64,000 nt of DNA, taken from NCBI GenBank assembly GCA_963720235.1, contig OY970389.1, positions 2,790,001-2,854,000 on the forward strand, in the 5' to 3' direction. The notes under the pieces are model-generated. The model saw only the letters and a list, made by a program, of their open reading frames with translations, did no database searches and was not told where the DNA came from. A program made the translations under genes and the position numbers. Below, in pieces: positions 9,380-18,553 of the stretch. This DNA comes from JACMLC01 sp963720235 (GTDB taxonomy: Bacteria; Acidobacteriota; Blastocatellia; Pyrinomonadales; Pyrinomonadaceae). Positions within the stretch are counted from its first letter, which is position 1. Each line of letters starts with the position of its first letter.

Positions 9380-10501
9380 ATGGTAGCAATCCTCGAAAAA
9401 CGTAGCATAAGAGATTTTGACTGGCTGCTTGCGGCCTTAGCGATAGCCATTGTCATTTTCGGGACGTGGCAGATACACAACGCGCAGCCGACGGAGAGTT
9501 ACTGGCAGAAGCAGTTAATCGGACTCGGCATCGCGCTCGTCGCCATGCTCACGATAGCCTTCACGGACTATCGCAAGCTTGTACACTTTGCGCCGGCCTT
9601 CTATCTCTTCGGCCTAGTGCTGCTCGCCATCGTGCTTGTGCCGGGCATCGGCCTCAAAATTAACGGCCAGCGCGCGTGGATTAAGATGCCCGTCGTAGGG
9701 CAGTTTCAGCCCTCAGAGTTTGTCAAGATTCCGACAGTCCTGATGCTGGCGCGTTACTTCGGCAGGCCGCGCATTTCGTCTCTGACGATTAAAGAGATGG
9801 CCGTCGGCATAGGCATTCTGGCCCTGCCCGTCGGGCTCATCCTGCTTGAGCCGGATGCCGGACAAGCGATTACATATTTTCCATTGCTCGCCGTCGTGCT
9901 CTTTCTCTCCGGTGTCAAGCTGCGGCTCGTTGTCGTAGCAGTTATCCTGAGCATCATCGCCATCCCCGCCGCGTACAGCGTCGGCGTCAAGACCGGAAAG
10001 ATTAAGGGCTACCAGCAGGAGCGCATCAACGTTATCCTCGACCCCGACAATGCAGACCCGCGCGGCTATGGCTATCACACAGTGCAATCGGTGGTCACTG
10101 TCGGCAAAGGCGGGCTGACAGGCTCGCGCGCGGGCGGCGAGTTCTCGCAGAGCCGTCTCAAATTTTTGCCTGAGCCGCACACGGATTTTATCTTTGCCGT
10201 GACGGCAGAGAACACAGGTTTTCTAGGCTGCGTGTTGTTGCTGGTAGCTTACGCGCTCTTGCTCTCAAGATTAATTACGGGAGCGCGGCGTGCGCCGGAT
10301 AGGACAGGCATGCTTGTCATCATGTCGATTGTCGGCGGCTTCGGCTTTCAACTCTTTATCAATATCGGCATGGCTCTCGGACTCTTGCCGGTCATCGGTG
10401 TGCCTCTGCCACTGATGAGCGCGGGGCTTTCCTCCGTGCTCGCCACCTTCATCGCCATCGGTTTCGCCATCAGCGTCCAGTTGCGGCGATTCGTCAATTA
10501 A
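9380..10501 (+). CDS. rodA: SEDS peptidoglycan glycosyltransferase RodA
   Basis: Polymerises lipid II into glycan strands in the elongasome, paired with PBP2. The protein has about ten membrane helices over 373 residues. SEDS-family landmarks are visible: 'INGQRAWIKMPVVGQFQPSEFVKI' near residue 94 and 'EPHTDFIFAVTAENTGFLG' near 264, the second containing the conserved acidic residue of the extracytoplasmic loop, and 'VPLPLMSAGLSS' near 345. Final gene of the mre cluster. A nested palindromic element follows the stop. Confidence 0.96.
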   Translation: MVAILEKRSIRDFDWLLAALAIAIVIFGTWQIHNAQPTESYWQKQLIGLGIALVAMLTIAFTDYRKLVHFAPAFYLFGLVLLAIVLVPGIGLKINGQRAWIKMPVVGQFQPSEFVKIPTVLMLARYFGRPRISSLTIKEMAVGIGILALPVGLILLEPDAGQAITYFPLLAVVLFLSGVKLRLVVVAVILSIIAIPAAYSVGVKTGKIKGYQQERINVILDPDNADPRGYGYHTVQSVVTVGKGGLTGSRAGGEFSQSRLKFLPEPHTDFIFAVTAENTGFLGCVLLLVAYALLLSRLITGARRAPDRTGMLVIMSIVGGFGFQLFINIGMALGLLPVIGVPLPLMSAGLSSVLATFIAIGFAISVQLRRFVN

Positions 10502-10527
10502 CCCAAGTTATTAGTTATCAAAACGAC

Positions 10528-10676
10528 TGCGGCTCTGCCGCCTGTTGTGCGGAAAAGCTCTGCTTTTCCGGCAAGTGCTTCCTCAAGTGTCGTGCGAGGC
10601 TGAGCCCTGCACAAGTCAAGAGGATGGAGCAGAAGGAAAGTCAGAGACTTTCCTCACAGCAGGCGGCAGAGCCGTC
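10528..10676. other. nested-palindrome (cloverleaf-like) element, unrecognised
   Basis: Outer arms CGGCTCTGCCGCCTG (10530-10544) and its exact complement (10660-10674) extend inward through TTGTG/CACAG to about 20 bp. The interior is almost fully paired into three further hairpins: 10550-10558 with 10562-10570 (9 bp, 3-nt loop), GTGC 592-595 with GCAC 609-612 plus inner pairs (10592-10612), and 10635-10642 with 10646-10653 (8 bp, 3-nt loop). The first and third inner hairpins abut the outer stem, giving a junction-like fold. It lies between convergent genes. It could be a small non-autonomous mobile palindrome or a structured RNA; no known RNA family was recognised. Confidence 0.6.
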
Positions 10677-10722
10677 TTTATCTAGCAACTTGTCTTTCCC
10701 TTGCGCCTCTGCGGGAAACTTC

Positions 10723-13047
10723 TTATTCGTTTGCTTTCACGATAAGCAATGTCTGGTCGTCGCCTCTCTCTTTCTCGCCGGACCATCTATCAATCTCGTC
10801 AAAGAGCGCGCGGCGCAGGTCGTGTGCGCTGAGCGTTCTGTGTTCTATGGTAAAGACAGCCATGCGCTCTTCGCCATACTCTTCGCCGTTCTCGTTTTCT
10901 GCTTCGCTGAGGCCGTCGGAAAAAATCAGCAGCAAATCGCCCGGCTCAAGCGTCGTGCTCACCTCTTCATATTCAGCCCAGTCAAACGCGCCGACCATCA
11001 TGCCGCCTCTCGTCAATCGCTCGGCCTTGCCATCGCGGCGCACGAGCAGCGCGGCATTGTGACCTGCGTTGCTATAGCGCAGCGTGCGCGTGCGGTCTTC
11101 ATAGAGAGCCAGAAAGAGTGTCGCAAAGCGATTGGCTTCGGTGCTCTGGCATAACTGCTTGTTGATGTTTGTGACTTTGCGCGCGACCGCGCCGTCCATG
11201 TCCGCGTCCGCCATCACACGCGCCAGCACTTTGCTTCCATCGTTGCCTCCGGCAGAGACTGCCACCGCGCGCTCCGCTATGCTCAGACGCTCTGCGATAA
11301 TCGCTGCCTGCGCGCGCAAAGAGGCTTGCAGGTTAGACATCACGAGCGAAGCTGAGACGCCTTTGCCGGACACGTCTCCGAGCGCGAGTGCGACAAGGCC
11401 CGGCGCGACTTCTACATAATCATAATAATCGCCTGCCACGCCGCGCGCGGCGCGACATTCTGCGGACACTTCTACATTGACCAAATCCGGCACGCGCCCC
11501 GGAAAAAGTCGCGCCTGCACTTCCGCAGCAATCTCCACCTCGCGCTCAAGTCGCTCGCGCTCAACTCTCTCTTCCAATAAAACTTCTATGTTGGAAGACA
11601 TTTCATTGAAGGCTGTCGCCAGTTCGCCCAACTGGTCGCGCGAACGCACACGCACGCGATGCGAAAAGTCTCCGCGCTTGATGTACTCCGTTGCGCGATA
11701 GAGCTTATGGACAGTTCCTGTGACGGCGCGCGTCATCCATGCGGCGGCTATCAAAGCAAGCAACTCAAAAATCAGAAAAGTGATGGCGACAACTTTTAAA
11801 GCAAACTGCCAGAGCTTTCCGACTTCGGTTCCTTCCAAAAACTGCCTGCTCGCAGCCGCCCACGACCAGTCAAACAGAAAGAGCAGATGCGGCTTGCTGT
11901 CGCCATTGGCCCAATTTGTTGCGGGGCTGATGACGACATAAGCTGTGCCGCTCATCGGCTCGCCAAACTGGTCGCGGCTAAAAGGCGCATCGGCGCGGCG
12001 TGTTGTTTCCTGATTCCTTTCATTCTCGCGGTTTGTGCGAACCTGAGTCATACGCCCGCTCTCGGCTTTCACGCTTGAGGTGAGAAAGTGCGGGCGCAGG
12101 TAGATGCCCGTCCGCTCACGATATTCCTGGACCAGAGCGCGACTGACGGGAACGACGAGCATGAGCGTGACTATCCTGTCTTCAAAGGCTGCGCGCGCCA
12201 CCGCGCGAACTGACGGAGAGCCGAAATCTTCATTCGCATCGAGCGGCGCAACATAAGTCAGCCCGCTCCATTCGCTGCGCTCGCGCATCCATCCCGGCAA
12301 CGGCGCATCAAGCTGCGTCGTATCCTTTCCAACCGCGCGATGATTTTCGTCATTGAGGTCGCTGACAAACTGCGCGCGACTTTGTAGCCCGGCGCTTGCG
12401 GCTTCTCCTGCGCGACTCTGCCAGACGGCGACACGCGCGCCCGGCAATGAAGCGCGCAGCAAGGCTGCGCGTTCTTCGAGCCACGCTTGAGCCGTGCGCG
12501 CGTCCGTGTCTCGCGGCAGGCGCGCAAAGGCATCGGCCAGCGCGCGCGCGTTTGTCTGCGTCTGTCTTTCCGTCGCGTTGAGCTGCGAGATGATGATGCG
12601 CGACATGGCCTGCGTCGAGCCGCTGAAGGCAGACAGCAATCCCAGCAGGAGAAGCAACACAATCGGCGTCAGCCCGACAAACAGATATGTGACAATCAGA
12701 CGCCTGCGCACACGCCACAACAGTCTTTGCTTTAACCAGCGCAGACCCTTGAAGCCGTAATAGATAATCGTGATGCAGATGATGCTGAAAGTGATGAAGC
12801 TCAGGAGGCTGCCGAAAATTTTATGATCGTAGAGCGCAGTTCTCCCGAACAGCAAGCGCAGGATAAGAAGAGCCGAGGCCGCAATCGCCACGCGCGGCAT
12901 CACGTGGAGCAGCCACAGGCGCACACGCTCAATCGCTTTCTTAAACTTACTGCTCCGTGCTTTGAGTTTCTTGCGCAAAAGATTTCTCTGTGTGATTGAA
13001 GATTGAAACGCGCGGGTAGTATATGCGAGGTCTCCCGCGCGTTCCAA
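10723..13047 (-). CDS. HAMP-containing PP2C-type (SpoIIE/RsbU) serine phosphatase
   Basis: A large sensor phosphatase. It has N-terminal membrane helices (about residues 48-68 and 75-100 plus one near 125-150), an extracytoplasmic region to about 400, a further membrane helix (about 415-440), a HAMP domain (about 445-500, 'GELATAFNEMSSNIEVL') and a C-terminal SpoIIE-type phosphatase domain (about 520-774). The metal-binding motifs 'GVAGDYYDYVEV', 'ALGDVSGKGVSASL', 'YSNAGHNAALLVR' and 'FSDGLSEAEN' are intact. In this family the enzyme usually dephosphorylates an anti-sigma-factor antagonist in a partner-switching pathway; no such partner is adjacent. The far N-terminal start is uncertain because the first ~30 residues are non-descript. 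Confidence 0.9.
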   Translation of the reverse strand: MERAGDLAYTTRAFQSSITQRNLLRKKLKARSSKFKKAIERVRLWLLHVMPRVAIAASALLILRLLFGRTALYDHKIFGSLLSFITFSIICITIIYYGFKGLRWLKQRLLWRVRRRLIVTYLFVGLTPIVLLLLLGLLSAFSGSTQAMSRIIISQLNATERQTQTNARALADAFARLPRDTDARTAQAWLEERAALLRASLPGARVAVWQSRAGEAASAGLQSRAQFVSDLNDENHRAVGKDTTQLDAPLPGWMRERSEWSGLTYVAPLDANEDFGSPSVRAVARAAFEDRIVTLMLVVPVSRALVQEYRERTGIYLRPHFLTSSVKAESGRMTQVRTNRENERNQETTRRADAPFSRDQFGEPMSGTAYVVISPATNWANGDSKPHLLFLFDWSWAAASRQFLEGTEVGKLWQFALKVVAITFLIFELLALIAAAWMTRAVTGTVHKLYRATEYIKRGDFSHRVRVRSRDQLGELATAFNEMSSNIEVLLEERVERERLEREVEIAAEVQARLFPGRVPDLVNVEVSAECRAARGVAGDYYDYVEVAPGLVALALGDVSGKGVSASLVMSNLQASLRAQAAIIAERLSIAERAVAVSAGGNDGSKVLARVMADADMDGAVARKVTNINKQLCQSTEANRFATLFLALYEDRTRTLRYSNAGHNAALLVRRDGKAERLTRGGMMVGAFDWAEYEEVSTTLEPGDLLLIFSDGLSEAENENGEEYGEERMAVFTIEHRTLSAHDLRRALFDEIDRWSGEKERGDDQTLLIVKANE

Positions 13048-13087
13048 TCTTTGGGTTCAAGTTAAGCTGAAACGGATGTCATACGCC

Positions 13088-14434
13088 TCAGCCCGCAGAA
13101 GCCAGAGCGGCTTCGTCCGTTGCTTCCTCTTCCTGCTCCGGCTCAGAAAGTGCTGCATCAGGCATCTGCAACTTGCCGCGCGCAAACATCACGAGCCACA
13201 TGATGCCCGGACTTGCGGACAGCAGGCCGGAGATGACCGTCAACGTGCGCGGCGAGATGACATGCAAAGACCATCCGGCGACGACTGTCGAGATGCTTGT
13301 GAACAAGATTTCGACAGCCATGTCCGAAGTTTTTATGCGCCCACGCAAACCGTCAGGCACAATCCGCATGAGCAAAGTCTCCTGCACCGCGAACTCCACG
13401 CCGAGCAGCACACGCGAGAGGAGCAGCAGCGCACACGCCATCCACAGCTTTGGCATCAAGCCCATCAAGGCATAGAGGACGCCGTGCGCCACAAGCATCC
13501 AGCCGATAAATCCGGCAGTCACTTTATGAAACTCCACATGCGCGCCCACGCGCCGCGCAATCAACATCCCTATGAAGAGACCCAATCCCGCGGCGGCGTA
13601 GAACGCAGCCACGCCCGCATCACCCTGCAAGCCTTCCTGCGCGGCAAAAATCACGCCGCCCAACCTGTCTGTAATCAGGCTGGTTGCGCCGCCGCCTATG
13701 GACCACAGAATGTTGACGCAGATAATCGCGAACACCAACGGATGCCGCGCGATGTACTTCCAGCCTTCGTGTATGTCTGTCCAGAAGTGCGTCCGGCCAA
13801 CGGGCTGTTCAGCTTCTTTCTCAAAAGACTGTTCGCGTCGCCTCATCTCCTCTTCCGGGATGAACCAGATGGAGTAAGCAGAGACGATGAACGAAGCAGA
13901 GTTGATGATGAACGCTGCCTTGTAACCGAAGCGCGCAGCCGTCCAGCCGCCGAGCGCCGCGCCGATAGACATCAACAGGAATCTCGACGAGAAGAGCAAA
14001 GCGTTTCCCGCCAGCAAGCCTTGATCGCCTGTGATGTTTGGCGTCGCAGCATTCTTCGCAGCCTCAAAGAACGAAGCCAGCACAGTGCCTACAATCGCGC
14101 ACGTGTAAGCCAGCCAGAGGTCTTCCGGCCCATTCACAAACAGAAAGCCGAGCGCGACTATGGCACGCGCGACATCCGTTCCAATCATCAGCGTGCGCCG
14201 CGACCACCTGTCCGCGAAAGCTCCAGCGATGGGCGCGAACAGCGCGAACGGCGCAAGCCGCGCGACCAGCATGATTGCAGTCACTTCCGGCGCGGCCCCT
14301 GAAACGGCGCGCACCAATCCGAGGCCCGCGATGAAGTTGAACCAGTTGCCCAGTTCCGAAATCACCTGGCCCGTCAACAATCGCCTGAACGATTGATTGC
14401 CCTTGAGCAGTTGCATGTATGTCAGTGAAGCCAT
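13088..14434 (-). CDS. major facilitator superfamily exporter (MFS_3/EntS-like)
   Basis: 448 residues with about twelve hydrophobic segments. N-terminal 'NQSFRRLLTGQVISELGNWFN' and the loop 'GAFADRWSRRTLMIGTD' match the enterobactin-exporter-like MFS branch. A cytoplasmic loop around residues 190-215 is charged, and the C-terminal tail is acidic. The substrate cannot be deduced. It starts about 86 bp before the downstream end of the enoyl-CoA hydratase gene on the same strand. A long open frame on the opposite strand (13076-14302) is a composition shadow. Confidence 0.88.
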   Translation of the reverse strand: MASLTYMQLLKGNQSFRRLLTGQVISELGNWFNFIAGLGLVRAVSGAAPEVTAIMLVARLAPFALFAPIAGAFADRWSRRTLMIGTDVARAIVALGFLFVNGPEDLWLAYTCAIVGTVLASFFEAAKNAATPNITGDQGLLAGNALLFSSRFLLMSIGAALGGWTAARFGYKAAFIINSASFIVSAYSIWFIPEEEMRRREQSFEKEAEQPVGRTHFWTDIHEGWKYIARHPLVFAIICVNILWSIGGGATSLITDRLGGVIFAAQEGLQGDAGVAAFYAAAGLGLFIGMLIARRVGAHVEFHKVTAGFIGWMLVAHGVLYALMGLMPKLWMACALLLLSRVLLGVEFAVQETLLMRIVPDGLRGRIKTSDMAVEILFTSISTVVAGWSLHVISPRTLTVISGLLSASPGIMWLVMFARGKLQMPDAALSEPEQEEEATDEAALASAG

Positions 14435-14519
14435 AACTCACCTTTTACCTTAAACAAAAGAGCCGCCGGATTTTCATCCAAGCGGCTCGCAGCCTTTGAA
14501 AGCTTTTGTGGCGAAACTT

Positions 14520-15317
14520 TTATCCACCTGTAAACTTCGGTGGCCGTTTCTCCATAAAGGCTGCGACGCCTTCTTTAAAATCAACTGATTGTCCTGACTG
14601 AATCTGAGCCCTGTGCTCTATATCCAGTTGCATGTCATAAGTGCTGGCCCCGCTCTCATCGAGCATCTGCTTGATGCGACCTATCGCGGCGGTCGGCGCG
14701 GCGGCTAATCTAACGGCAAGCGCGAGGGCTTCTCCCATCAGCTCTGCATCCGGGACGACGCGATTTATCATCCCGATTTCAACAGCTTGCGTTGCGCTCA
14801 CAACGTCGCCTGTCATCAACATCTCAGCCGCGCGTTTCCAACCGACGAGACGCGGCAGGATAAATGTCCCGCCGCAATCGGGCGTCAATCCGATTTTGAT
14901 AAAGGCTTCGTTAAACTTCGCGCTTTCGCCTGCTATCACGAGGTCGCAAGCGAGAGCGAGGTTACAACCCGCGCCCGAAGCATGACCGTTGACCGCAGCA
15001 ATCACAGGCACAGGAGTTTTCCTGATGGCCCGTATGCAATCGTGCAAGAGATTGAGCGGGTCTTCGAAAAATGCTTCGACGCGGCCTTCCTTTTGAGCTA
15101 TCTGCTGCATCTCTCTTAAATCGCCGCCAGCACAGAAGGCACGCCCTGCGCCCGTCAGGACAACGGCACGCGCCCCGCGCTCTCTGGCCTCTCCGAGTGC
15201 GCTGAGAAATTCATTTCCCAGCATCACCGAGAGCGCGTTGAGCGCGTCTGGACGGTTGAGCGTGAGGACAGCAACCGCGTCCTCACGCATCTCTAGTTGG
15301 ATAGTTTCGTAACTCAT
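14520..15317 (-). CDS. enoyl-CoA hydratase/isomerase family protein
   Basis: Crotonase-fold enzyme acting on acyl-CoA thioesters. The oxyanion-hole segments are visible: 'GAGRAFCAGGDLREM' (about residues 55-70) and 'GHASGAGCNLALACDLVIA' (about 112-130). 'GLTPDCGGTFILPRLVGWKRAAEMLMTGDVVSATQAVEIGM' follows; the aspartate in 'PDCGG' resembles the PaaG branch (an isomerase of ring-epoxide CoA intermediates) more than classic hydratases. No phenylacetate genes are nearby, so the exact reaction is open. I used the ATG at 15317; a TTG lies three bases upstream. Confidence 0.9.
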   Translation of the reverse strand: MSYETIQLEMREDAVAVLTLNRPDALNALSVMLGNEFLSALGEARERGARAVVLTGAGRAFCAGGDLREMQQIAQKEGRVEAFFEDPLNLLHDCIRAIRKTPVPVIAAVNGHASGAGCNLALACDLVIAGESAKFNEAFIKIGLTPDCGGTFILPRLVGWKRAAEMLMTGDVVSATQAVEIGMINRVVPDAELMGEALALAVRLAAAPTAAIGRIKQMLDESGASTYDMQLDIEHRAQIQSGQSVDFKEGVAAFMEKRPPKFTGG

Positions 15318-15459
15318 CAAAAAATTAATCCATCAATCCACCGACGCAACTATATCTTGAGTCAACGAATCAACGGGACAACAGCTTCGACAGGCAAATT
15401 TAGCCTACGGAATCCACGCCTTGAATGTTCCGCAGAATTTTTGATTAAACTTGAATTGT

Positions 15460-15747
15460 TCAGGCGCGGCTCGCGCTGAAACATTCGCTGCACAGTACGG
15501 GTCTGCCGCTCGAAGGCTTGAATGGCACAGAGTCGGCCTTGCCGCATTGGTCGCAAACAATATCAAAACGCTGCCGCTCGCCGCCGCCGCCTCTGGAGCC
15601 GCCTCCGAAATTGGCACGGCGCGCATCTCTGCAACCCTTGCAACGCTTCGGCTGGCTCAGATTGCGCTCGTTATAATATTCCTGCTCGCGCTCCGTAAAA
15701 GGAAAACTTTCGCCGCACTCGGCGCAGGTGATCTCAACGTCTGGCAT
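15460..15747 (-). CDS. double zinc-ribbon protein, CxxC-type
   Basis: 95-residue protein with two treble-clef-like halves: C8-x2-C11 with C36-x2-C39 in the first, and C66-x2-C69 with C87-x2-C90 in the second ('CDQCG', 'GRPVLCSECF'). A Gly/Arg-rich linker (about 46-60) joins them. The same architecture occurs in the paralogue at 31511-31882, and the 'GRPV.C..CF' ending is shared. Probably a nucleic-acid-binding or metal-binding accessory protein; no specific function is known to me. Confidence 0.8.
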   Translation of the reverse strand: MPDVEITCAECGESFPFTEREQEYYNERNLSQPKRCKGCRDARRANFGGGSRGGGGERQRFDIVCDQCGKADSVPFKPSSGRPVLCSECFSASRA

Positions 15748-16087
15748 GTTCCTTTTTCTCCTTGAGAAAGCGAAAAGCTGTGGCCTGCATCGCTTTCATC
15801 ATCTGCTGCGCGCTGGAACAAGAATGCTCCAGCAACTTCTTCCGACGCGAGAGAACCGGAAGCGCAGTTTGTGGCGTCTCAAAAATCTCTCTCCCGCGAA
15901 AGACTGTCCCGACAGCCCGCGACTCGAAAAGCTCTTGAGTGAGCCGAAGTTTACCGCACGTTCAAACGACTGTACAGGATTTTATTGAATGCGGAAGGAT
16001 GAATGATGAATGATGAATGGCATGCTGTTCAAAGTTGAAAGCTTTCAATTTTAAATAGCACACTCTTCATCCTTCATCCTTCCGTCT
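15748..16087. repeat. gene-free spacer with a GGATGAA-family element
   Basis: Positions about 15991-16097 hold a GGATGAA/GGATGAT heptamer element: left arm to about 16020, a core 'GGCATGCTGTTCAA...TTTCAATTTTAAATAGCAC' homologous to the one at 44101-44237, then a right arm of TCATCCT units. The right edge runs into the end of the deacetylase gene and supplies its stop codon. From 15748 to 15990 I see no gene I would support; the short plus-strand frame there is non-descript. Confidence 0.75.
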
Positions 16088-17029
16088 TCATCCTTGCAGT
16101 TCGCGTACGTGCGCGCGCACAGTCTGGCCGAGTGTGTCGAGGTTATAGCCGCCTTCGAGACAAGAGATGAGGCGGCCTTTGCAAACGCTTGTGGCCCATT
16201 CTTTGACGGCTCGTGTCATCCCAATAAAGTCTTCATCTTTCAGAAGAAGCTGGCCCAGCGGGTCTGCTGTGTGCGCGTCGAATCCGGCGGAGATGATGAT
16301 GAAGTCCGGTTTAAATTTCGCGCCAATCTCTTCGAGCGCGGCTTCGAACATGCGCCTCTGCTCTGCGGCTGCGGTCGCGGCGCGCACAGGCACATTCAAA
16401 GTGTAGCCGCGCCCGCGTCCCAATCCGTTCTCGCCGCGCGCACCCGTTCCCGGATACCAGGGGTATTGATGCATTGAGAAGAAGAAGACGGACGGGTCGT
16501 CATAAAAGATGCCCTGCGTGCCGTTGCCGTGATGCACGTCCCAATCAACGATGGCTACGCGCTCGACCTCTGCATATTGCGACTGTGCATAACGCGCTGC
16601 GATGGCTACGTTGTTAAAGAGACAGAAGCCCATTGCGCGCTCTGCTGTCGCATGATGTCCGGGCGGGCGCACAGGCAGAAAAGCATTGTCAGCCTCGCCG
16701 CGCATCACTGCATCCACAGCGACGCACGCTCCGCCCGCTCCGCGCAATGCCGCATCCATCGAACGCAGAGAGACAATCGTGTCTGCATCTAAGTAACCTA
16801 GCCCTTCGCTGACAGCGCGCTCGACAGCCTTGTAGTGCTGCGCAGTATGGCACGCCTGCACCAAGCCGCGCGGCGCAACAGTCGCTTCCGTCTCTAACAG
16901 ATTGGCCCAGAGCTCTGCATCACCTCGCAGAGCCTGCATCACAACCTCGTATCGCTCAGGCCGTTCGGGATGATGCTCGCCCGTGTCATGTTCCTTGAAA
17001 ACAGGATGATGAATGATTGCTGTTGTCAT
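16088..17029 (-). CDS. histone deacetylase family amidohydrolase (AcuC/HdaH-like)
   Basis: Zinc hydrolase that removes acyl groups from lysine or polyamine-like substrates. Family motifs are complete: 'RPPGHHA' (about residue 124), 'VAIVDWDVHHGNGTQ' with metal-binding Asp and His (about 158), 'FSMHQYPWYPGTG', 'ISAGFDAH' (about 247) and 'CLEGGYN' (about 290). The frame is open further upstream to 17206, but the ATG at 17029 opens the conserved domain ('MTTAIIHHPVFKEH') and gives the normal length of 313 residues. The final 'LQG-stop' is read from the edge of a heptamer repeat. Divergently arranged with the BON-domain gene. Confidence 0.92.
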   Translation of the reverse strand: MTTAIIHHPVFKEHDTGEHHPERPERYEVVMQALRGDAELWANLLETEATVAPRGLVQACHTAQHYKAVERAVSEGLGYLDADTIVSLRSMDAALRGAGGACVAVDAVMRGEADNAFLPVRPPGHHATAERAMGFCLFNNVAIAARYAQSQYAEVERVAIVDWDVHHGNGTQGIFYDDPSVFFFSMHQYPWYPGTGARGENGLGRGRGYTLNVPVRAATAAAEQRRMFEAALEEIGAKFKPDFIIISAGFDAHTADPLGQLLLKDEDFIGMTRAVKEWATSVCKGRLISCLEGGYNLDTLGQTVRAHVRELQG

Positions 17030-17302
17030 GCCGTAGATTATAGAGCAGAACTTGAGGACTCGGCAGAAAGAAAGAAAGGGCGTTTGCTTTTCATACTGAG
17101 TTCGGGCCTCTGAGTGACGATGGCAAGCATTAAATTCATGCAGTTTCGATTCCGCGAACAATGGGCAGAGCAGCCGGAAAGCATAGCGATGAAAGAAGTT
17201 CCGCACATCTCGCGGGCTTTGGAAGAGCGCGGAATGAAGTTTGCTGAAAAAGAAGATAACGATAACCGTTTTGATTTGAGAAAAGTTTGGAGAATAAAAA
17301 AT

Positions 17303-17923
17303 ATGTCATATGACGAAGAGCAACAAAGAAGAAGCCGCGTGGTGGTCGAGACGCCGACGGCGCGGCGCGAGGTTGTCCGCACGGAGACGACACACGTGCC
17401 TGAGCGTCAGGGATTTTCCACCGGCGCAGTCGCGGCTCTGGTGGTCGGCGCGGTCGCGCTGGTCACGATTCTCTTCCTCTTCCTGATGAGAAATCAGCAG
17501 GACGAAGCGAATATCAATGCGCGTGTCACGACTCAGCCGACGACTGCGACACAGCCGCAACAGCAGCCAGTCATCGTTCAGCAACCTGCGCCCGTACAGC
17601 AACCGCCAATCGTCGTCCAGCAGCCCGCGACAACGCAGCCTGCTCCGGTGATTGTCACTGCGCCCACATCGGATTCAGGTTCGACTTCGAGCGGCAATAA
17701 TGATTCGGCTGTCCAGTCCAGCGTAGATAAAAAGATTTCTGACGACACGCAGCTTGCTCCTCTGGGCATCACTGCGATTGTCATTGACGGCAAAGCGACA
17801 CTGACCGGCATGGTCAACTCAGAAGCTCTCAAATCGAGAGCCGAACGGGTTGTGATAAGCGTCAAAGGCGTGCGCAGAGTTGAGAACAAGATTATCGTCG
17901 AGCCTTCGACTCCGCCCGAATAA
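17303..17923 (+). CDS. membrane-anchored BON-domain protein
   Basis: 206 residues from the ATG at 17303. A short basic N-terminus, one membrane helix (about residues 42-64, 'GAVAALVVGAVALVTILFLFLM'-like), a low-complexity Gln/Pro/Val linker (about 80-130, 'QPVIVQQPAPVQQPPI'), then a BON domain (about 140-200, 'GITAIVIDGKATLTGMVNS', 'RVVISVKGVRRVENKI'). BON domains bind phospholipid or hold envelope complexes together, so this is likely a periplasmic envelope-integrity protein. A longer frame opens at 17114, but that N-terminus looks non-native. Confidence 0.82.
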   Translation: MSYDEEQQRRSRVVVETPTARREVVRTETTHVPERQGFSTGAVAALVVGAVALVTILFLFLMRNQQDEANINARVTTQPTTATQPQQQPVIVQQPAPVQQPPIVVQQPATTQPAPVIVTAPTSDSGSTSSGNNDSAVQSSVDKKISDDTQLAPLGITAIVIDGKATLTGMVNSEALKSRAERVVISVKGVRRVENKIIVEPSTPPE

Positions 17924-17933
17924 ACTTGCGTAA

Positions 17934-17999
17934 GACACGGAAGGATTTCAAATTTGAAATCTCAAATCTGAAATCTCAAATTTGAAATCCTTCCGTGTC
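17934..17999. repeat. perfect 24-bp hairpin with heptamer loop
   Basis: Arms 17934-17957 and 17976-17999 are exact complements. The whole element is built of AAATCTC/AAATTTG-like 7-bp units, and each arm ends in GACACGGAAGG. It sits between convergent genes (BON protein and AbrB-like protein), where it could act as a bidirectional barrier to transcription, though it lacks a T-run. Confidence 0.85.
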
Positions 18000-18173
18000 C
18001 TCTACAGGTCTCTCGAACACACTTCCGCCTGCTCCCGCACTTGCTGCGCCTTGATTTGCAATTCGAGATGAGGAGACGAATCTCAACTGACACATGGCGA
18101 CCTTTGAGATGGCAGAGAATTGGGCCGCTCGCGTGTCAGGTTTGCTCTTGTGAAAATCACAAGAGCTTGTGAG

Positions 18174-18413
18174 CTAGCGTCTTCTGGTAGCCTTCGCCGC
18201 GCCGCCGCGCCCGCGCCTGCCTGCACCTTTCGAGCCTTTGCGTGCGCGCGACAGATTGAGGCTCACGTTGCCCGCGTCATCCCTGCGAAAGACCATATAA
18301 TCGCCCGCACGCGCGCCCATGTCCCTGACGAGCGTCGAAGGAATACGACCGCGCACCACGCCGCCTTCGTCGGAAATCATCGCGCGGTATTCTCTGGATT
18401 CACTTTTAGCCAT
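18174..18413 (-). CDS. small SpoVT/AbrB-like DNA-binding protein with basic tail
   Basis: 79 residues. The first ~55 resemble a swapped-hairpin AbrB fold ('GVVRGRIPSTLVRDMGARAGDYMVFRRDDAGNVSLNLSR'). The last ~22 are almost entirely Arg, Lys, Gly and Ala ('RGRGGAAKATRRR'), a histone-like tail that suggests nonspecific nucleic-acid binding. No toxin partner is adjacent. Confidence 0.6.
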   Translation of the reverse strand: MAKSESREYRAMISDEGGVVRGRIPSTLVRDMGARAGDYMVFRRDDAGNVSLNLSRARKGSKGAGRRGRGGAAKATRRR

Positions 18414-18553
18414 GACAGCCCTCCTACGTTGTGAGGCCGCAAAGAAAAGTCAAAGGACAAGGTTAAAAGGAAAAGTAAAGAAGGGTTGAAGGCTTTCCAG
18501 ACTTTTGCCTTTTACCTTTTTCCTTTCTTTGCGGCGAGTGGTTACAAGCGAGG

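Noticed and set aside
13076..14302. 408-codon plus-strand frame opposite the MFS gene
   Set aside because: His/Arg/Gln-rich composition without motifs, exactly antisense to an excellent MFS protein. It is a composition shadow in GC-rich DNA.
17114..17302. N-terminal extension of the BON-domain protein
   Set aside because: Lacks the membrane-anchor pattern and lies in the divergent promoter region; the ATG at 17303 is preferred.
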